NCBI GenBank assembly: GCA_965216255.1
Contig: OZ244148.1
Span: 372,001-436,000, forward strand
Direction: 5' to 3'
DNA length: 64,000 nucleotides
Source: G965216255 sp965216255
GTDB taxonomy: Bacteria; Bacteroidota; Rhodothermia; Rhodothermales; Bin80
The first letter of the stretch is position 1. The number at the start of each line of letters is the position of its first letter. Under the pieces are notes generated by a model. That model was not told where the DNA came from, did no database searches, and saw only the letters and a list, made by a program, of their open reading frames with translations. Positions 8,431 to 20,200 of the stretch are shown here, piece after piece. A program made the position numbers and the translations under genes.

Positions 8431-11316
8431 ATGAAAATTTTGATCCACGCAGTAACGATTTGGCTTTCCTTTACACCGTCGCAAACCGATGTGTTGATCC
8501 TGGGCGACGTGAAAGGGCGTTCCGGTACTGTGGATTTCCTGCAGCACGGACCCGTAAATCCCTTTCCATTCAATGCCAGGCAACCGGACTCCACGTCTGT
8601 TACAATTCGACTCTTTGGCGATGAGTGGTATCATTACGCCGAGACTATCGACGGTTATACCGTTATGCGTGAAGCGTCGGGCAAAGCTTGGGTATATGCC
8701 GTCAAGGGGCCCGGCGGCAGATTTGCTGCTTCAGGGCAGTTGGCGCACAACGAAGACTTGCGCTCCTTGCAAGAGCAGCAATTACTCAGCGAAATTGGGC
8801 GCCATGTTCGCGAGGATCAGGAGTTAACCAACGCTGCACGACGCCGGAATCCCTTCCTCATGGGATCTGCCGGAAAGAAGGCCCCGTCCCTGCTGCAACG
8901 TCTGCGATCGCAGGCAAGCGATGGACATGTTAAGCTAAAGACCATTGTAATACTCATCCAATTCCCCGATGCGGCTGCTTCCTCACCACCAGAGGCCTTT
9001 CACAACATGATGAATGAGCCCGGGTGGACTGGCGGTATTGGCGCAGGAGGGTCCTTCAACGACTACATGATGGAAACATCGTACAACCAGTTTGAAGTGA
9101 TTGCAGACGTGTACGGATGGTTCACAAGTAGCCGCGAGCAGTCTTACTACGCGAATACACACGGCCACGGCCGGGCTCAGGAACTTGCCGAGGAGGCTAT
9201 AGCCGCTGCAGAGGCCGACGGCGTTGACTTCTCCCAGTATGACAATGACGGAGACGACAGATGTGATGGCATCATTGTGATTCATGCTGGTCCCGGCGCT
9301 GCCGAGCGAGCAGACCGCCGATACATATGGCCCGTTACGAACGATTACTGGAGTCCCCGCTCCTATGACGGGGTCCGAATCGACAGATTCATGATGGCAG
9401 AGGAATTACATTATAACCGGCAGGCGGGAATCGGCATGTATATCCATGAAGCCTTCCACTTGTGGGGCCGCCTTCCTGACCTATACGACTTGGACCGGAG
9501 CTCCAATGGTCTTGGCAGTTGGAGTCCTATGGCTTACGGTATTTGGTCGAACGAGGCCAGAACGCCGCCGCAGTTGTCGGCATGGGGCAAGCAAGAAATG
9601 GGATGGCTTGTTCCCCGGACTGTTCAGGAAAACGGTACGTATTCGTTCACAGCCACTGAATTCGATTCCACGGGAGTCTATAGACTGAATCAGCCTTGGG
9701 AATCGTCAGAATATTTTCTGGTGGAGAATCGCCAACTTCAAGGATTCGACCGCTTCCTTCCTGCACCGGGGCTATTGATATGGCATATCGATGATAGCCA
9801 GATGGACAATACAAATGATGGGAATAGATTGGTGGATCTCGAGGAGGCGGACGGACTGAATCAGTTGGATAACTTGAGAAGCGGTAACCAAGGCGACGCC
9901 GGGGATGTCTTTCCGGGCAGCACTGGAAATAGCCACTTTGGTCCGACGAGCTATCCCAGTAGTGCCTCAACCGGCAGCCCGAGCAAGTCTTCTGACATAA
10001 CCATCACCAACATAAGTATGCCCGGCGAAGTCATGAGCGCCGACATCAACGTTTCAGGCACCGCGAACTTTACCACAAACGTGCGTACTGGCCATGCCCC
10101 ACTGATTGTTTCGTTCATGGATCAATCAGAATCTCATCTGGGCATAACGCAATGGTACTGGGATGTCGACGGTGACGGGATCACAGATGCAGTGCAGCAG
10201 AACCCCATGTGGATTTACGAAGAAGCTGGGCAGTATTCAGTGAGTCTTCAGGTCGCAAATGAAACCACCTCTGAAATTGCTTCAGTAACTGCCATGGACT
10301 ATGTCCGCGTTTTTACCGGGGAAAGCGCTATTTCCTTCGAACACGAAGGGGATCACACCACCATACCACCCGCTTATATTCTCACTTCTTCGGCTACGGT
10401 GACTTTGGAGGCATGGATTCGCCCCGAAGGATGGGGAGTGAACGAGACAGCTCTACCAAGAATACTGGACAAGTCCAGTATATACCTGTACCTTCAGAAA
10501 TCCCAATTCGGAAGTACAAACGAACAGAGCTTGGTAATCGCTCTCAAGGACGAAAATAACAAGAAGAGTCGGTGGAATACGCCCGCTCTCTCTATTCGCC
10601 TTGGTGAATGGCAACATGTGGCCCTGGTGATTAATGTACACGACCAAGTGAATCCAGTTAGATTGTACTTGAATGGTATGCCGCAATTGCTGACGGTATC
10701 CGGTGAATTGACAGGTGAAATTAAGGACAATTCGTCCGCAGAATTCATAATTGGGAATAGTCCCTCCGGGAGCTCTACATTCCAAGGGGCTATTGATGAT
10801 GTCCGTTATTGGACCAGGGCACGCAGCGAAGCCGAGATCCAACAGCTCATGCTACGTAACCTGGAAGGCAGTGAGTGGGGCCTAGTAGGCTATTGGAACA
10901 TGGATGAGGGCAGCGGAGAGGGTGTCAATGATTTGACTTCTCACACAAACCACGGTCTCGTGGATGCATCATGGATCGCGGGCGTGGCGCTGGAAAAAGC
11001 TATTTTGCATTCGGAAGGCGAATTTGAGTTGCCGGGGGCATTGTCCGTGCATAAGAATTACCCCAATCCATTCAGAAAGGAAACCGTGATTTCTTTTAGC
11101 GTGAGCGATAGAGCACGCGTGTCGGTAAAAGTATATAGCTTGCTCGGACGGTTGACAAGCACGCTGATGGATGACCATGTGCTAGATCGCGGTAGTCATG
11201 GGATTCGATTCAAGGCTGAGCACCTTTCCGCGGGGCTCTACTTCTATAGAATTTCGATGCAGGCAGCTGACGGAACTATTCACCAAGTGTCCGAGCCTTT
11301 CGTAGTGGTAAATTGA
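8431..11316 (+). CDS. M6-like (immune inhibitor A-type) metalloprotease with PKD, LamG and T9SS sorting domains
   Basis: 961 residues. The start at 8431 is supported by GAGGGA five bases upstream and by the signal-like MKILIHAVTIWLSF; an in-frame ATG at 8407 is less likely. The N-terminal pro-region (FGDEWYHYAETIDGYTVMRE) is typical of secreted M6 peptidases. Catalytic zinc motif HEAFH is at residues 339-343 and continues LWGRLPDLYD, one residue longer than the usual HEFGHxLGLPDLYD. A PKD domain (~545-627, WYWDVDGDG), a LamG/concanavalin-like fold (~632-806) and a sorting domain (~866-961, NYPNPFRKET...LLGR...AGLYFYR) follow. It is probably an extracellular or cell-surface protease acting on proteins. 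Confidence 0.9.
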   Translation: MKILIHAVTIWLSFTPSQTDVLILGDVKGRSGTVDFLQHGPVNPFPFNARQPDSTSVTIRLFGDEWYHYAETIDGYTVMREASGKAWVYAVKGPGGRFAASGQLAHNEDLRSLQEQQLLSEIGRHVREDQELTNAARRRNPFLMGSAGKKAPSLLQRLRSQASDGHVKLKTIVILIQFPDAAASSPPEAFHNMMNEPGWTGGIGAGGSFNDYMMETSYNQFEVIADVYGWFTSSREQSYYANTHGHGRAQELAEEAIAAAEADGVDFSQYDNDGDDRCDGIIVIHAGPGAAERADRRYIWPVTNDYWSPRSYDGVRIDRFMMAEELHYNRQAGIGMYIHEAFHLWGRLPDLYDLDRSSNGLGSWSPMAYGIWSNEARTPPQLSAWGKQEMGWLVPRTVQENGTYSFTATEFDSTGVYRLNQPWESSEYFLVENRQLQGFDRFLPAPGLLIWHIDDSQMDNTNDGNRLVDLEEADGLNQLDNLRSGNQGDAGDVFPGSTGNSHFGPTSYPSSASTGSPSKSSDITITNISMPGEVMSADINVSGTANFTTNVRTGHAPLIVSFMDQSESHLGITQWYWDVDGDGITDAVQQNPMWIYEEAGQYSVSLQVANETTSEIASVTAMDYVRVFTGESAISFEHEGDHTTIPPAYILTSSATVTLEAWIRPEGWGVNETALPRILDKSSIYLYLQKSQFGSTNEQSLVIALKDENNKKSRWNTPALSIRLGEWQHVALVINVHDQVNPVRLYLNGMPQLLTVSGELTGEIKDNSSAEFIIGNSPSGSSTFQGAIDDVRYWTRARSEAEIQQLMLRNLEGSEWGLVGYWNMDEGSGEGVNDLTSHTNHGLVDASWIAGVALEKAILHSEGEFELPGALSVHKNYPNPFRKETVISFSVSDRARVSVKVYSLLGRLTSTLMDDHVLDRGSHGIRFKAEHLSAGLYFYRISMQAADGTIHQVSEPFVVVN

Positions 11317-11605
11317 AGAGCGGCACGTGCCAACGCAAGTACTTTACGCTGTTAGTACAATTACGGCAAACACGATCTGTTCTGGAATTATTTCGATGAA
11401 ATCTATATACATGGCTTGACAGAGTGTAAGGATATGTTGTAGAAATGTTAATGCTGTTGCGCCACAGTTAGTTGCGAGCGGTGGAGACTGCTGTGCCTGT
11501 TTGGCGACATTAAGAATGAATGGCGACGACAATGAAAAACAATGGCACTTAAGGTGTTCTTGGGCGTAGATGGGCGAATTGTTCCAGCCAAGCTCCACAT
11601 CCGAG
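11317..11605 (+). other. Intergenic stretch before IS21 remnant
   Basis: About 290 bp without a supportable gene. Its right part presumably contains the left end of the IS21-like element, but I could not define terminal inverted repeats by eye. Confidence 0.4.
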
Positions 11606-12830
11606 ATGGTTACCGATGAGCAGGTCCTTCTTCTTTTCAAGTTGGTCGTGAAAAAGGATGTACCCATAACAACCGCAGCGGCCAAGGCTGGCATGAGCCA
11701 GGCTACAGCGCGCAAATATGTGCGTCTGGGCAAGGTGCCGAGCGATACAAAGAAGCCCCACACATGGCGCACGCGTAAGGATCCGTTCGCGGAGGTGTGG
11801 GATGAAGCCAGGGCTCTTCTCGAAGTCAATCCCGGCCTCAACGTGAAGGCACTCTTTGGCGAGTTGCAGCGCAGGCATCCGGGCAGGTTCCAGCAGGGCC
11901 AGTTGCGTACGCTGCAGCGGCGCGCAAAGCAGTGGAAGGCCATGGAGGGAGCTCCGAAGGAGGTCTACTTCGACCAGGAGTATGCCCCCTGGGAGCGTGC
12001 GTAGTCCGACTTCACGTGCCTCAACATACTGGAGGTAACGATACAGGGGCAGCCGTCCCCGCATCTGTTGTTTCACTTTGTGCTGGCATATTCCAATTGG
12101 GAGGCCGGCACGGTCTGCAGGTCGAGGAGCTTCGAGGCACTCTCGGAAGGCCCGCAGCATGTGCTCGTGCGCTGTGCAGGTGCGCCCCGGCTGCATCCTT
12201 CGATGAGCAGTGCGGTACGCAACCTGAAGCGCAAGAGCGGTGAAGACTTCACCGAACGCTATCAGGCACTGCTGCGCCACCACGGGATGGCATCTCAGCA
12301 TACGCAGCCGGCGAGTCCACATGAGAACGGGAAGATTGAACAGCGGCACCACCGTATGAAGCGGGTCACAAAGAAGGAGCTCGTCCTTCGTGGCAGCAAT
12401 GATTTCGAGAGTCGGCAGGCCTACGAGACCTTTCTCGAGAAGCTGTTTGGGCAGCTGAATGCGGAGCGCCAGGAGCGCTTCGAAGAGGAGCAGACCTTCC
12501 TGGGGGCCCCTGCCAAAGCGGCGCCTGGAGAGCTACAAGCACTACCGCGGGCGAGTATCCAGGGGCAGCACGATACGCGTGAGAAAGAACGGCTACTCGG
12601 TGCAAAGCCAGCTTATCGGTGAGTGTTTCGACGTACGCGTCTTTGGCGAATGGGTCGAGGTGTGGTATGGGCAGCGCCTTACGGAGCGTATGCCGCGGCT
12701 CTTCGGCGAGGGCAAGTACCGGATCGAGTAGCGTTACGTGATCGACTCGCTGGTGCTGGGTCCGGGAGCGTTTGCCCACTACCGGTACCGGTCGGATTCT
12801 CCGGGGCCGGTTGCCGGTACGGATAGGCCA
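11606..12830 (+). pseudogene. istA: IS21-family istA transposase, inactivated
   Basis: The frame from MVTDEQVLLLFKL carries the IstA N-terminal helix-turn-helix (AAAKAGMSQATARKYVRLGK) and HTWRTRKDPF, VNPGLNVKALFGELQRRHPGR and LRTLQRRAKQW. A TAG at 12002-12004 stops it immediately before the first catalytic motif SDFT. Homology resumes in other frames with HFVLAYSNWEAGTVC, SPHENGKIEQRHHR, RVSRGSTIRVRKNGYSVQSQLIGE and VEVWYGQRL, then a second in-frame TAG at 12729-12731. The IstA C-terminus is missing and fused by a deletion to istB. IstA would be the DDE transposase; this copy cannot make it. Confidence 0.82.
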
Positions 12831-13359
12831 CCACCTGAGCGTGCTCTTGGAGGGAGGCTTCTTGGAGAGCCGGGAGAACGTTCTGGTCCTCGGGCCTGCC
12901 GGCAGTGGCAAGACGCACCTGTTGTGTGCCCTGGGCCGGGAACTGATCTTCCAGTGGCGTCGCGAATACAATTGCAGCTCCCTCGTGCAGGAGATGCTCA
13001 GGGCCAAACGGGAGCTGCGCCTGCCACAGCTCCTGAAGCGGCTCTCGCGCTACCAGGCGCTCACCACCCGTGACATAGGGTACGTCCAGCACAGCCGGCA
13101 GGAGATGGAGGTCATGTTCCTACTTTTGTCGCAGCGCTACGAACGGGGCAGCGTTCTACTGACAAGCAATCTGGCGTTTTCGCAGTGGGAGCGCATCTTC
13201 AAGGATCCGATGACCACGGCAGCGGCCATAGACCGGCTGGTACATCACAGCGTGATTTTGGAGCTGAACCTACCCAGCTATCGGCTGGATGTCTCTAAGA
13301 GGCGTCACGAGGCCGACCATCAAGCAGAGGCTGCTCCCGCAGAAGCCTTGCCGACCTGA
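12805..13359 (+). pseudogene. istB: IS21-family istB ATPase, N-terminally deleted
   Basis: IstB is the AAA+ helper ATPase of IS21 transposition. The frame reads RLPVRIGHHLSVLLEGGF, then Walker A GPAGSGKTH, and continues to SVILELNLPSYRL near the C-terminus. The usual first ~50 residues are absent through the istA-istB fusion deletion. Walker B is also damaged: the expected LIIDDIGYVQ reads ALTTRDIGYVQ, losing the first acidic residue. A related but distinct copy lies at 62881-63511 on the other strand. Confidence 0.82.
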
Positions 13360-13439
13360 CGCCGTCCTCGCGGTCATAGCTACTCCTGACCCGCCATAGG
13401 CTCCAGGACAGGCGTGGTCCTGCCATATGCCGCGTGCAG

Positions 13440-13523
13440 GTAAGCGTCCGGTGAAGTACAGGTCAGCGGCAGCTACAGGTGTGCCGATGGGTACAGGACG
13501 GCTGGAAGGCGGAGAGCAGGTGG
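13440..13523 (+). repeat. Solo 84-bp IS66 terminal fragment
   Basis: These 84 bases, beginning GTAAGCGTCCGGTGAAG, appear identical to 58368-58451, the left end of the complete IS66 element in this window. No IS66 genes or opposite end accompany it. It directly abuts an ISNCY-like transposase remnant. It is best explained as a relic of a former IS66 insertion that suffered a deletion. Confidence 0.85.
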
Positions 13524-13957
13524 TTTCCTGTAGCAAGGACAGGAGCTTTTACAGCCCAGACAACCCTACCGCGTTTGAGGCAGAGCTGGGGCTGGCCGTG
13601 ATGCCCAGGAAGGGAAAGGGCACGGAGGCCTCTCGTGAGCGGGAAAGGGCGGAAGAGTTCGTAGCAGCGCGTCGGCAGCATCCGGCCATTGAGTCAGCGA
13701 TCAACAACCTGGAGCACCGCGGATTGAATCGAGTGCGGACGCACGGCAAGAAGGGATTTGCGCGCAGCATGGCGCTTTCGGTTGTGGCGGCAAATGTGCA
13801 TGGACTCGGATTGATACTGCGCCAGCGGGAGACTGTAGCGGCGAGCGCGCCAGCGTCTGGCTGCCTGAACAAGCAAGCCGCAGAGACTGCCGAGGAAGAC
13901 GACGCTCACGAGCGGAATCGGATAGCAACGTCCAGGCTGGCTGCAACAGTTGAATAG
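13524..13957 (+). pseudogene. ISNCY-like DDE transposase, C-terminal remnant
   Basis: The frame reads KDRSFYSPDNPTAFEAELGL, MPRKGK, then RRQHPAIESAINNLEHRGL, NRVRTHGKKGF and SMALSVVAANVHGLG. This is the pattern of the last third of ISNCY/IS5-like transposases (the usual D[KR]GF.SP.N, R..HSA[VI]ESAIN.LE..GL..C.D.G..GF and ..LAVLA.N). The catalytic N-terminal part is gone, replaced by the IS66 end. Residues after ~13,850 are not recognised. Confidence 0.65.
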
Positions 13958-14247
13958 TGGCCTATTTCGCGCACGTGAATGCACTCTGCGGCACGGAAAC
14001 CATGTTTTGAGCGCATTCCCGTAGGCTCGTCAGACTTCGGCAATCCTAAACATTGTCCCTGAAATGCCATGCTGGAGCCCTGCACAAGCCCAAACGGAAC
14101 TTTATCATATTTTAGTTAAAGTGGGGAGATACGCACCCAATAACACGTCGTATTCGTGACTAAATTCCCCACTGGCCACCCGCTATAGCTGCAAAGAAAT
14201 GCGCCCATAAACACTCTTCTCCGATCGCTATCTTTTTCGGCCAAGCA
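13958..14247 (+). other. Intergenic stretch downstream of the giant gene
   Basis: 290 bp between the transposase remnant and the stop codon of the giant minus-strand gene. No gene and no convincing stem-loop/T-run terminator were seen for the giant gene. Confidence 0.4.
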
Positions 14248-17200
14248 CTACCTAACTAGCGTCATTCTTCCTGTGCCCATCATGGACCCGGTTTCCGTCT
14301 GAGCCATGATTTTGTACAAATACACGCCGGAAGGATGTGAGGACATATCGATGTCCAGTGACCGCCGCCACCCCGCTGGAACGCTTGCCCAACTAAGCAC
14401 CTCGATTCTTCTGCCTAGCAAATCCAATACCTCAATTCTTACTTCTGCTTGGATCGGCAAGTCAAATACAACGCGCGTAGATGGATTGAACGGGTTCGGG
14501 TAATTGCCAAGCACCGCGAATGTCTCCGGCATCTCCACATCCGTATCACGTAAAGTTGGCCCTATAACTTCAATCGCAAAGCTCGTACTCGCTGTCGAGC
14601 CTGCTTGGTCGGTTGCCGTAAGAGTATATATCGTCGATACAGTTCGTTCAAGAGGCGTACCCGTTAGGAAACGCACACCAGCATGAAAGACCAGTCCTGG
14701 CGGTAGCTGCGGGCTAATTGTGTAGGCATAAGGCGGCGTACCTCCTACAGCCTGAGGTAGTACTAATCCCTCGATGGGAATATCCTTTTCGTACTGCTGA
14801 TCGTCAATGCTTGCAATAAAGCTTACATGCTCAGGACAGTTGTCACCCTCTCGATCCATAATACCTTCAAGCCATTGCTGGAAAGCATTGTCCCGTTGAG
14901 CGCATAGCTCTTGGTCACCAAAATGCAAGGTGGTAAGGTTCTTTAGTCTCATGAGGCTTGCGGGAAGCGTTGCCGTCAGAAAATTATTACCGATCCAAAG
15001 TCCGTAAAGCTCTGTCAAGTCCCCAAGTGCTTCTGGAAGAACTCCTCTCAAGCCATAGCCGCTCAGCCGTAGTTCCGTCACCCTACCCCGGCTAGTTGTC
15101 ACCCCACTCCAAGCCCCCAGCTCCTCCAAAGACGGCACATGCCCCTCGGATGCAGACCAGTTTTCACCGCTGCTCCAATTGGGGCCGTCTGTAGCGGTGT
15201 ACAGCTTGCGCAAAACAAGCCAATCCCGTTCCAATTCGGGAGAAGGTCTTGTGGAAATAGACCCTCTTGAAAAGGGACCAATTCCTGCATCATTGATGGC
15301 GGCAACTTGCACATCATAAGACGTGCCTGGCGTCAAACTGCCAATAGTTACTTGGAGCGACGTATGCCGACTTTGGTTCCAGTCCCCAGGCTGATTGCCA
15401 CCAATTCCTACATTGGTATCCGTTTCACGATATTCAACCTCGTAAGCGGAAATGGCCAATCCACCGTCGTTCGGAGGAAGCTGCCACGTCAATTCTACGC
15501 TCGCGGAAGATCGAGATTTCAAGCTCAACGCTAGCGGAGCATCCGGAGGTGTAGCGGCCTGCGTTGCGGCACTGCCGCGAACAAAGGTCTCCGCACCTGC
15601 ATCACGTAGTGCGCCGAGACGCACTTCATACGTTGCGCTCGGTATAAGATTGCCGATGAGGGCATGAGAATCACCCTGCAAGACTTGCACCCGGGTCCAC
15701 TCCTCCATACCAATTGGACGAAATTCCAGCCTAAATTGCGATAGGTTTGCCTCGCTATATTCCGCTCGCGTTAGAAGCATCCCTGGCATATTGTTACTCG
15801 ATTCCGTCCAGGAAACATCCAGCGCATCAGGCGCAGCTGCACAAATCGTCAGTCTCAGCGGTGCTTCTTCGGTTGGCAATGCTTGCGTCGCCACACTTGC
15901 TTCCGCAAAGGCGCTCGCACCCACCTCATTCACCGCTGCGACCCGAACATCGTAAAGAGTCGCCGAAGAAAGCCCCGATACGGTAGCATCTGTGCCGGCA
16001 TGCTCCGAAAGCTGCCATATACCTGGAGGAAATCCAGCTGCGCTTGCTGTCCGGACTTCCACTGAATACGCCGTGATTTCCTTACCGTTGCTTCGTTTCG
16101 GAGCGGACCAAGACAAGGCCAGTTCGTCTTCGGAAATCCCGCAAACAACCATATTCAATGGACGTCCCGGAGCAGTTGCATCCGTCACTATAGTCTCTTG
16201 AGCATACGCTCCCTGCCCCGTCGTGGCTATGGCTGCCACACGAATGTCGTAAGACGTACCGACTTGCAAATTGGCAATGGTCGAGGTACGGCCCACGCCC
16301 GAATGGAGGATATGCTGCCATGCGCCGGGCCATCTGCCTTCTTGCTCCGAATCCGTGGCACTTTGCCGGGAATCGTCCACGGAACTTCGGCGAAAATCAA
16401 TCTGGTATCCCGTAATATGAGCGCCAGTCGTAAGCGGAGGAGCTACCCATGAGAACGAAATCGCCGAAGTAGAAATAACCGTCGGTTGCAATGAAAGCGG
16501 AGCCCCCGGCGCAGTAGACGACAAGGTACGTGCGGACCCCTGAACATGCACTCCAGCGGCAACGGCATTAACTGCAGCTACTTTGACATCATAGTAAGTG
16601 CCTACATCCAATCCATATATCTCCAAAACTGTGCCCGCATGGTCATGCATATGTTGCTGCCACGCACCAACCTGATGACTGGGTTGATCCGACTCCATGT
16701 CCGCTACACGATAGTCTACCCTGTAGCTGACGATAGGCACCCCTCCGCTGTCTCTTGGCTCCGACCACGAAACTTCCAATGTCGTCTGCGAAACGGTCGA
16801 AATACCCAGGCTGAGTGGAACCGTGGGAGCTGCCACTGGCGACGTTTGCCCCGTCTGGATTGCGAATGGGCCTGTTCCAAACCTATTTATTGCCGCCACG
16901 CGTACCTGATACGTGGTTTGAGCCTGGAGTTCGCCAAGCCGTGTACTGGTGTCAAAACCCCGATGGACAACTTGATGCCACAGGGTAGTATCACCATCTT
17001 CGGCATCTGCTAGTCGGTATTGCACCTGGTAGCCCGTGACAGACACGTCGCCGGTCTCCGCAGGCGGTGACCACGATACCTCCAGTTCTGTCCGCGATAA
17101 CACGACTATCATTAATCCCGTTGGCGGTCCGGGCACCACAGCCCCCGATGTCACGGCAGCCGAAAAGCTCGCATAGGCTCCGATACCTGCATCATTCATT

Positions 17201-20200
17201 GCCGCCACCTGCACATCGTAGGACGTACCCACTGCAAGCTGCGTAATCGTTATTCTTGTGCCAGTACCCGTGTGCCCTGCGTCCTGCCATTGACCCGCTC
17301 TCGTACCGGGCCCCTCACCGTCGGCATCCGTTAGCCGGTGCTGCACGCTGAAACCTGTAATGGATGCCCCTCCGGTCTGCAGTGGTGACGTCCACGTAAC
17401 CAGGAGCGCGGTTTGGGACACGGCCACCACACTTACGTTGGCAGGCGCCTCCGGCACGCCTGCGGCTAGCGTTTGGACCGTCTGCACACCTGAATAAGCC
17501 ACCGGACCCGCTTCGTTTACTGTGGCCACCCGCACATCATATGAAATCCCTGCCGCTAGGCTAGTAATGGTTGTACTTGTCCCAATGCCACTGAACCCCG
17601 CGTCTTGCCACGGACCTGGCTCAAGACCCGGACCTTGGCCGTCTGCGTCCGTCAGACGGTATTCTACAAGGTAGCCCCCAATACGTGCGCCGCCCACGAC
17701 TTCAGGCGCCGTCCACGTCACCAATAGCTCCGACTCCGACAGCGACACCACATTTACGCCGGTCGGCGGCCCTAGCACACCAATCTCCAGCGTAGCCGTG
17801 GTCACAATTCCGGAATACGTACTAAGGCCCACCGCGTTTTGCGCGGCCACCTGCACGTCATACGAAGTTCCTGCGTCAAGCTCCGTGATCGTCGCACTAG
17901 TTCCCACTCCCGAGTGCAAGGCACTTATCCAAAGGCCTGGCCCTAGAGCATTCGCATTTGTCAGTCTGTACTGTACGCTAAAGCCGGTAATGCTCCTCCC
18001 TCCGGTCTTCGCCGGCTCCGTCCATGTCACTTGCAGCTCTGTCTGCGACGTCGCCTGTACACTCAAATTAGTTGGCTGGCCAGGCACTCCGGCGAACGTT
18101 TCTGCCGTCACATATGCGGCATATTGTCCTGTGCCCGTATCGTTCGTTGCCGCCACTCTTACATCGTAAGACGTACCAGCCTCTAGCCCGGCTAATTGCG
18201 CATTTGTATCCGTTCCTGTATGGGCAACATCCTGCCAGGCACCCGGCTCTTGACTATCTGCGCCAGACTCCCGGTACTGCACGCTATACCCCGCAGCGGA
18301 TGCCCCCCCCGTTACGGGAGGCGAAGTCCACGAAACCAATAACTCCGTCTGTGACGTAGCCACTACACTCAGGTCCGTCGGTGCTGCAAGTGCGCCCGAC
18401 CCAAGTGTGACTACCAACACGGGCGATGAATAGACTCCCGTGCCAACATCGTTCTTTGCTGCCACTTGCACGTCATACGACGTGGCCTCAGTGAGTTGCG
18501 TAATCGTAACATCGGTACTTGTGCCCGAATGGCCGGCATCTTGCCATACGCCGGGTCCGGCATCTCCAACCTCCGAGGCGCGGAACTGTATACTGTAGCC
18601 TGTTATCGGCGTGCCGCCTGTAAAATCAGGCGCTGTCCACAATGCAGACACCTCCGTCGATGATACCGCCTCCGCGCTCAAGTCAATTGGCACGCCTGGG
18701 AGATCTGCAGGCGTTTTCACGGTCGTAATAGCCGAATAGGCCCCTATGCCCACACTATTGCTCGCCGCCACCTGCACGTCGTAAGACGTACCCGGCTCAA
18801 GCTCCGCAATCAATGCACCCGTGGTCTCCTCGACAGGTCCTCTTTCTCCCCACAAACCGGGCTCAGTGCCCGGGGAATCGCCATCGGCATCCGTCAATCG
18901 GACCAGCAAGCTGTACCCGTCAATATCGACGCCTCCCGTCTCCGTGGGCGCAGTCCACGAAGCGGAAAGCTCTGTTGGTGATACCGCCACCACACTTAGG
19001 TTCGTCGGCACACCGGGCACACCGGCGGCAAGAGTGCTCTTGGTCACAATGTCCGAGTAATCCCCTGTTCCCACATTGTTTATTGCAGCCACTTGCACGT
19101 CATAAGTCGTATGCGCCTCGAGATCTGCAATCCGCGTGTCCGTGTCCGTACCTTCGTGAGGTAAACTTATCCACGCTCCAGGCTGGACGCCCGCCTCTGC
19201 CTCGTCCGAATCAGTCCTGCGGTACTGTAGGCTGTAACCCGTGATGGGGCGGCCTCCCGTTTCGATCGGCGCTATCCAAGTCACTGATAGCTCAGTCTGC
19301 GATGTGGGTTCAACGATCAATCCTGTCGGCGACGCAGGTGCCGTTTCGGGCGACGCCGGCGTCACTACCGTTGCTGATTGGTATGGTCCTGTCACCCGAC
19401 CGAGTTGCACCGCCACATGTACGTTATACGACGTCGAGCCCGAAAGCCCAGTAATCCGTGCAGCGGTGTTAACGCCTGTATGATTCACGTCTAGCCACTG
19501 CCCTGGCTGCCTTCCGGGTCCGTCACCGTCCGCGTCAGCCAGGCGATACCGCACACTATATCCGCTAACGCTTCCGCGTCCCGTGGCCGAAGGCTCAGCC
19601 CACTCTATGTCCACAATCGACCAAGAAGTTGCTGTCACCGACAACCCTGGTACTGCAACCGGACAGTCGGGGCCGATCACACCCGACCCGTCTCTGAGGC
19701 CGCTATCTCCATCTACCGCAGAAAGCCACCCCTGGAAATTCGATTCCAACGGTGCACAAATTGACTGATTGCCCCCATAGAATCGCAACCGCTCAAGATT
19801 AACAAGGGTCGTTAATTCCCTTGGCAACTCTCCCACCATCCTGTTACCATCCACGTAGAGTCTCTCAAGCCGCGGCAAGTCCTTCACTACAGAGGGGAAC
19901 TGACCAACTAGATTGTTATCTGACAGGGCCAACGCTGTAACGTAACCGCTATCCACCCTCACCCCATGCCATCCATCCAATTCTTCATCCGTCGGCAACT
20001 GGGTCGTCGAAACGGACCACCCGTCATTTGTAGTCCAGTTAGCCCCTGACGTGGAGCCATAAAACGTATTCAGTGCCTCCCACTCTGACTGCGCAACACA
20101 ATACTGGCCAGCCACAATACCCACGTCGGCAAGCCACCTCCTAAATTCTGTTCCCTGTGGAAAACACGCCGTACTCGCATTGGTGCCAATACGAAAATCC

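Noticed and set aside
11549..12352. 267-codon minus-strand frame
   Set aside because: Antisense of istA; plus strand carries clear IS21 motifs.
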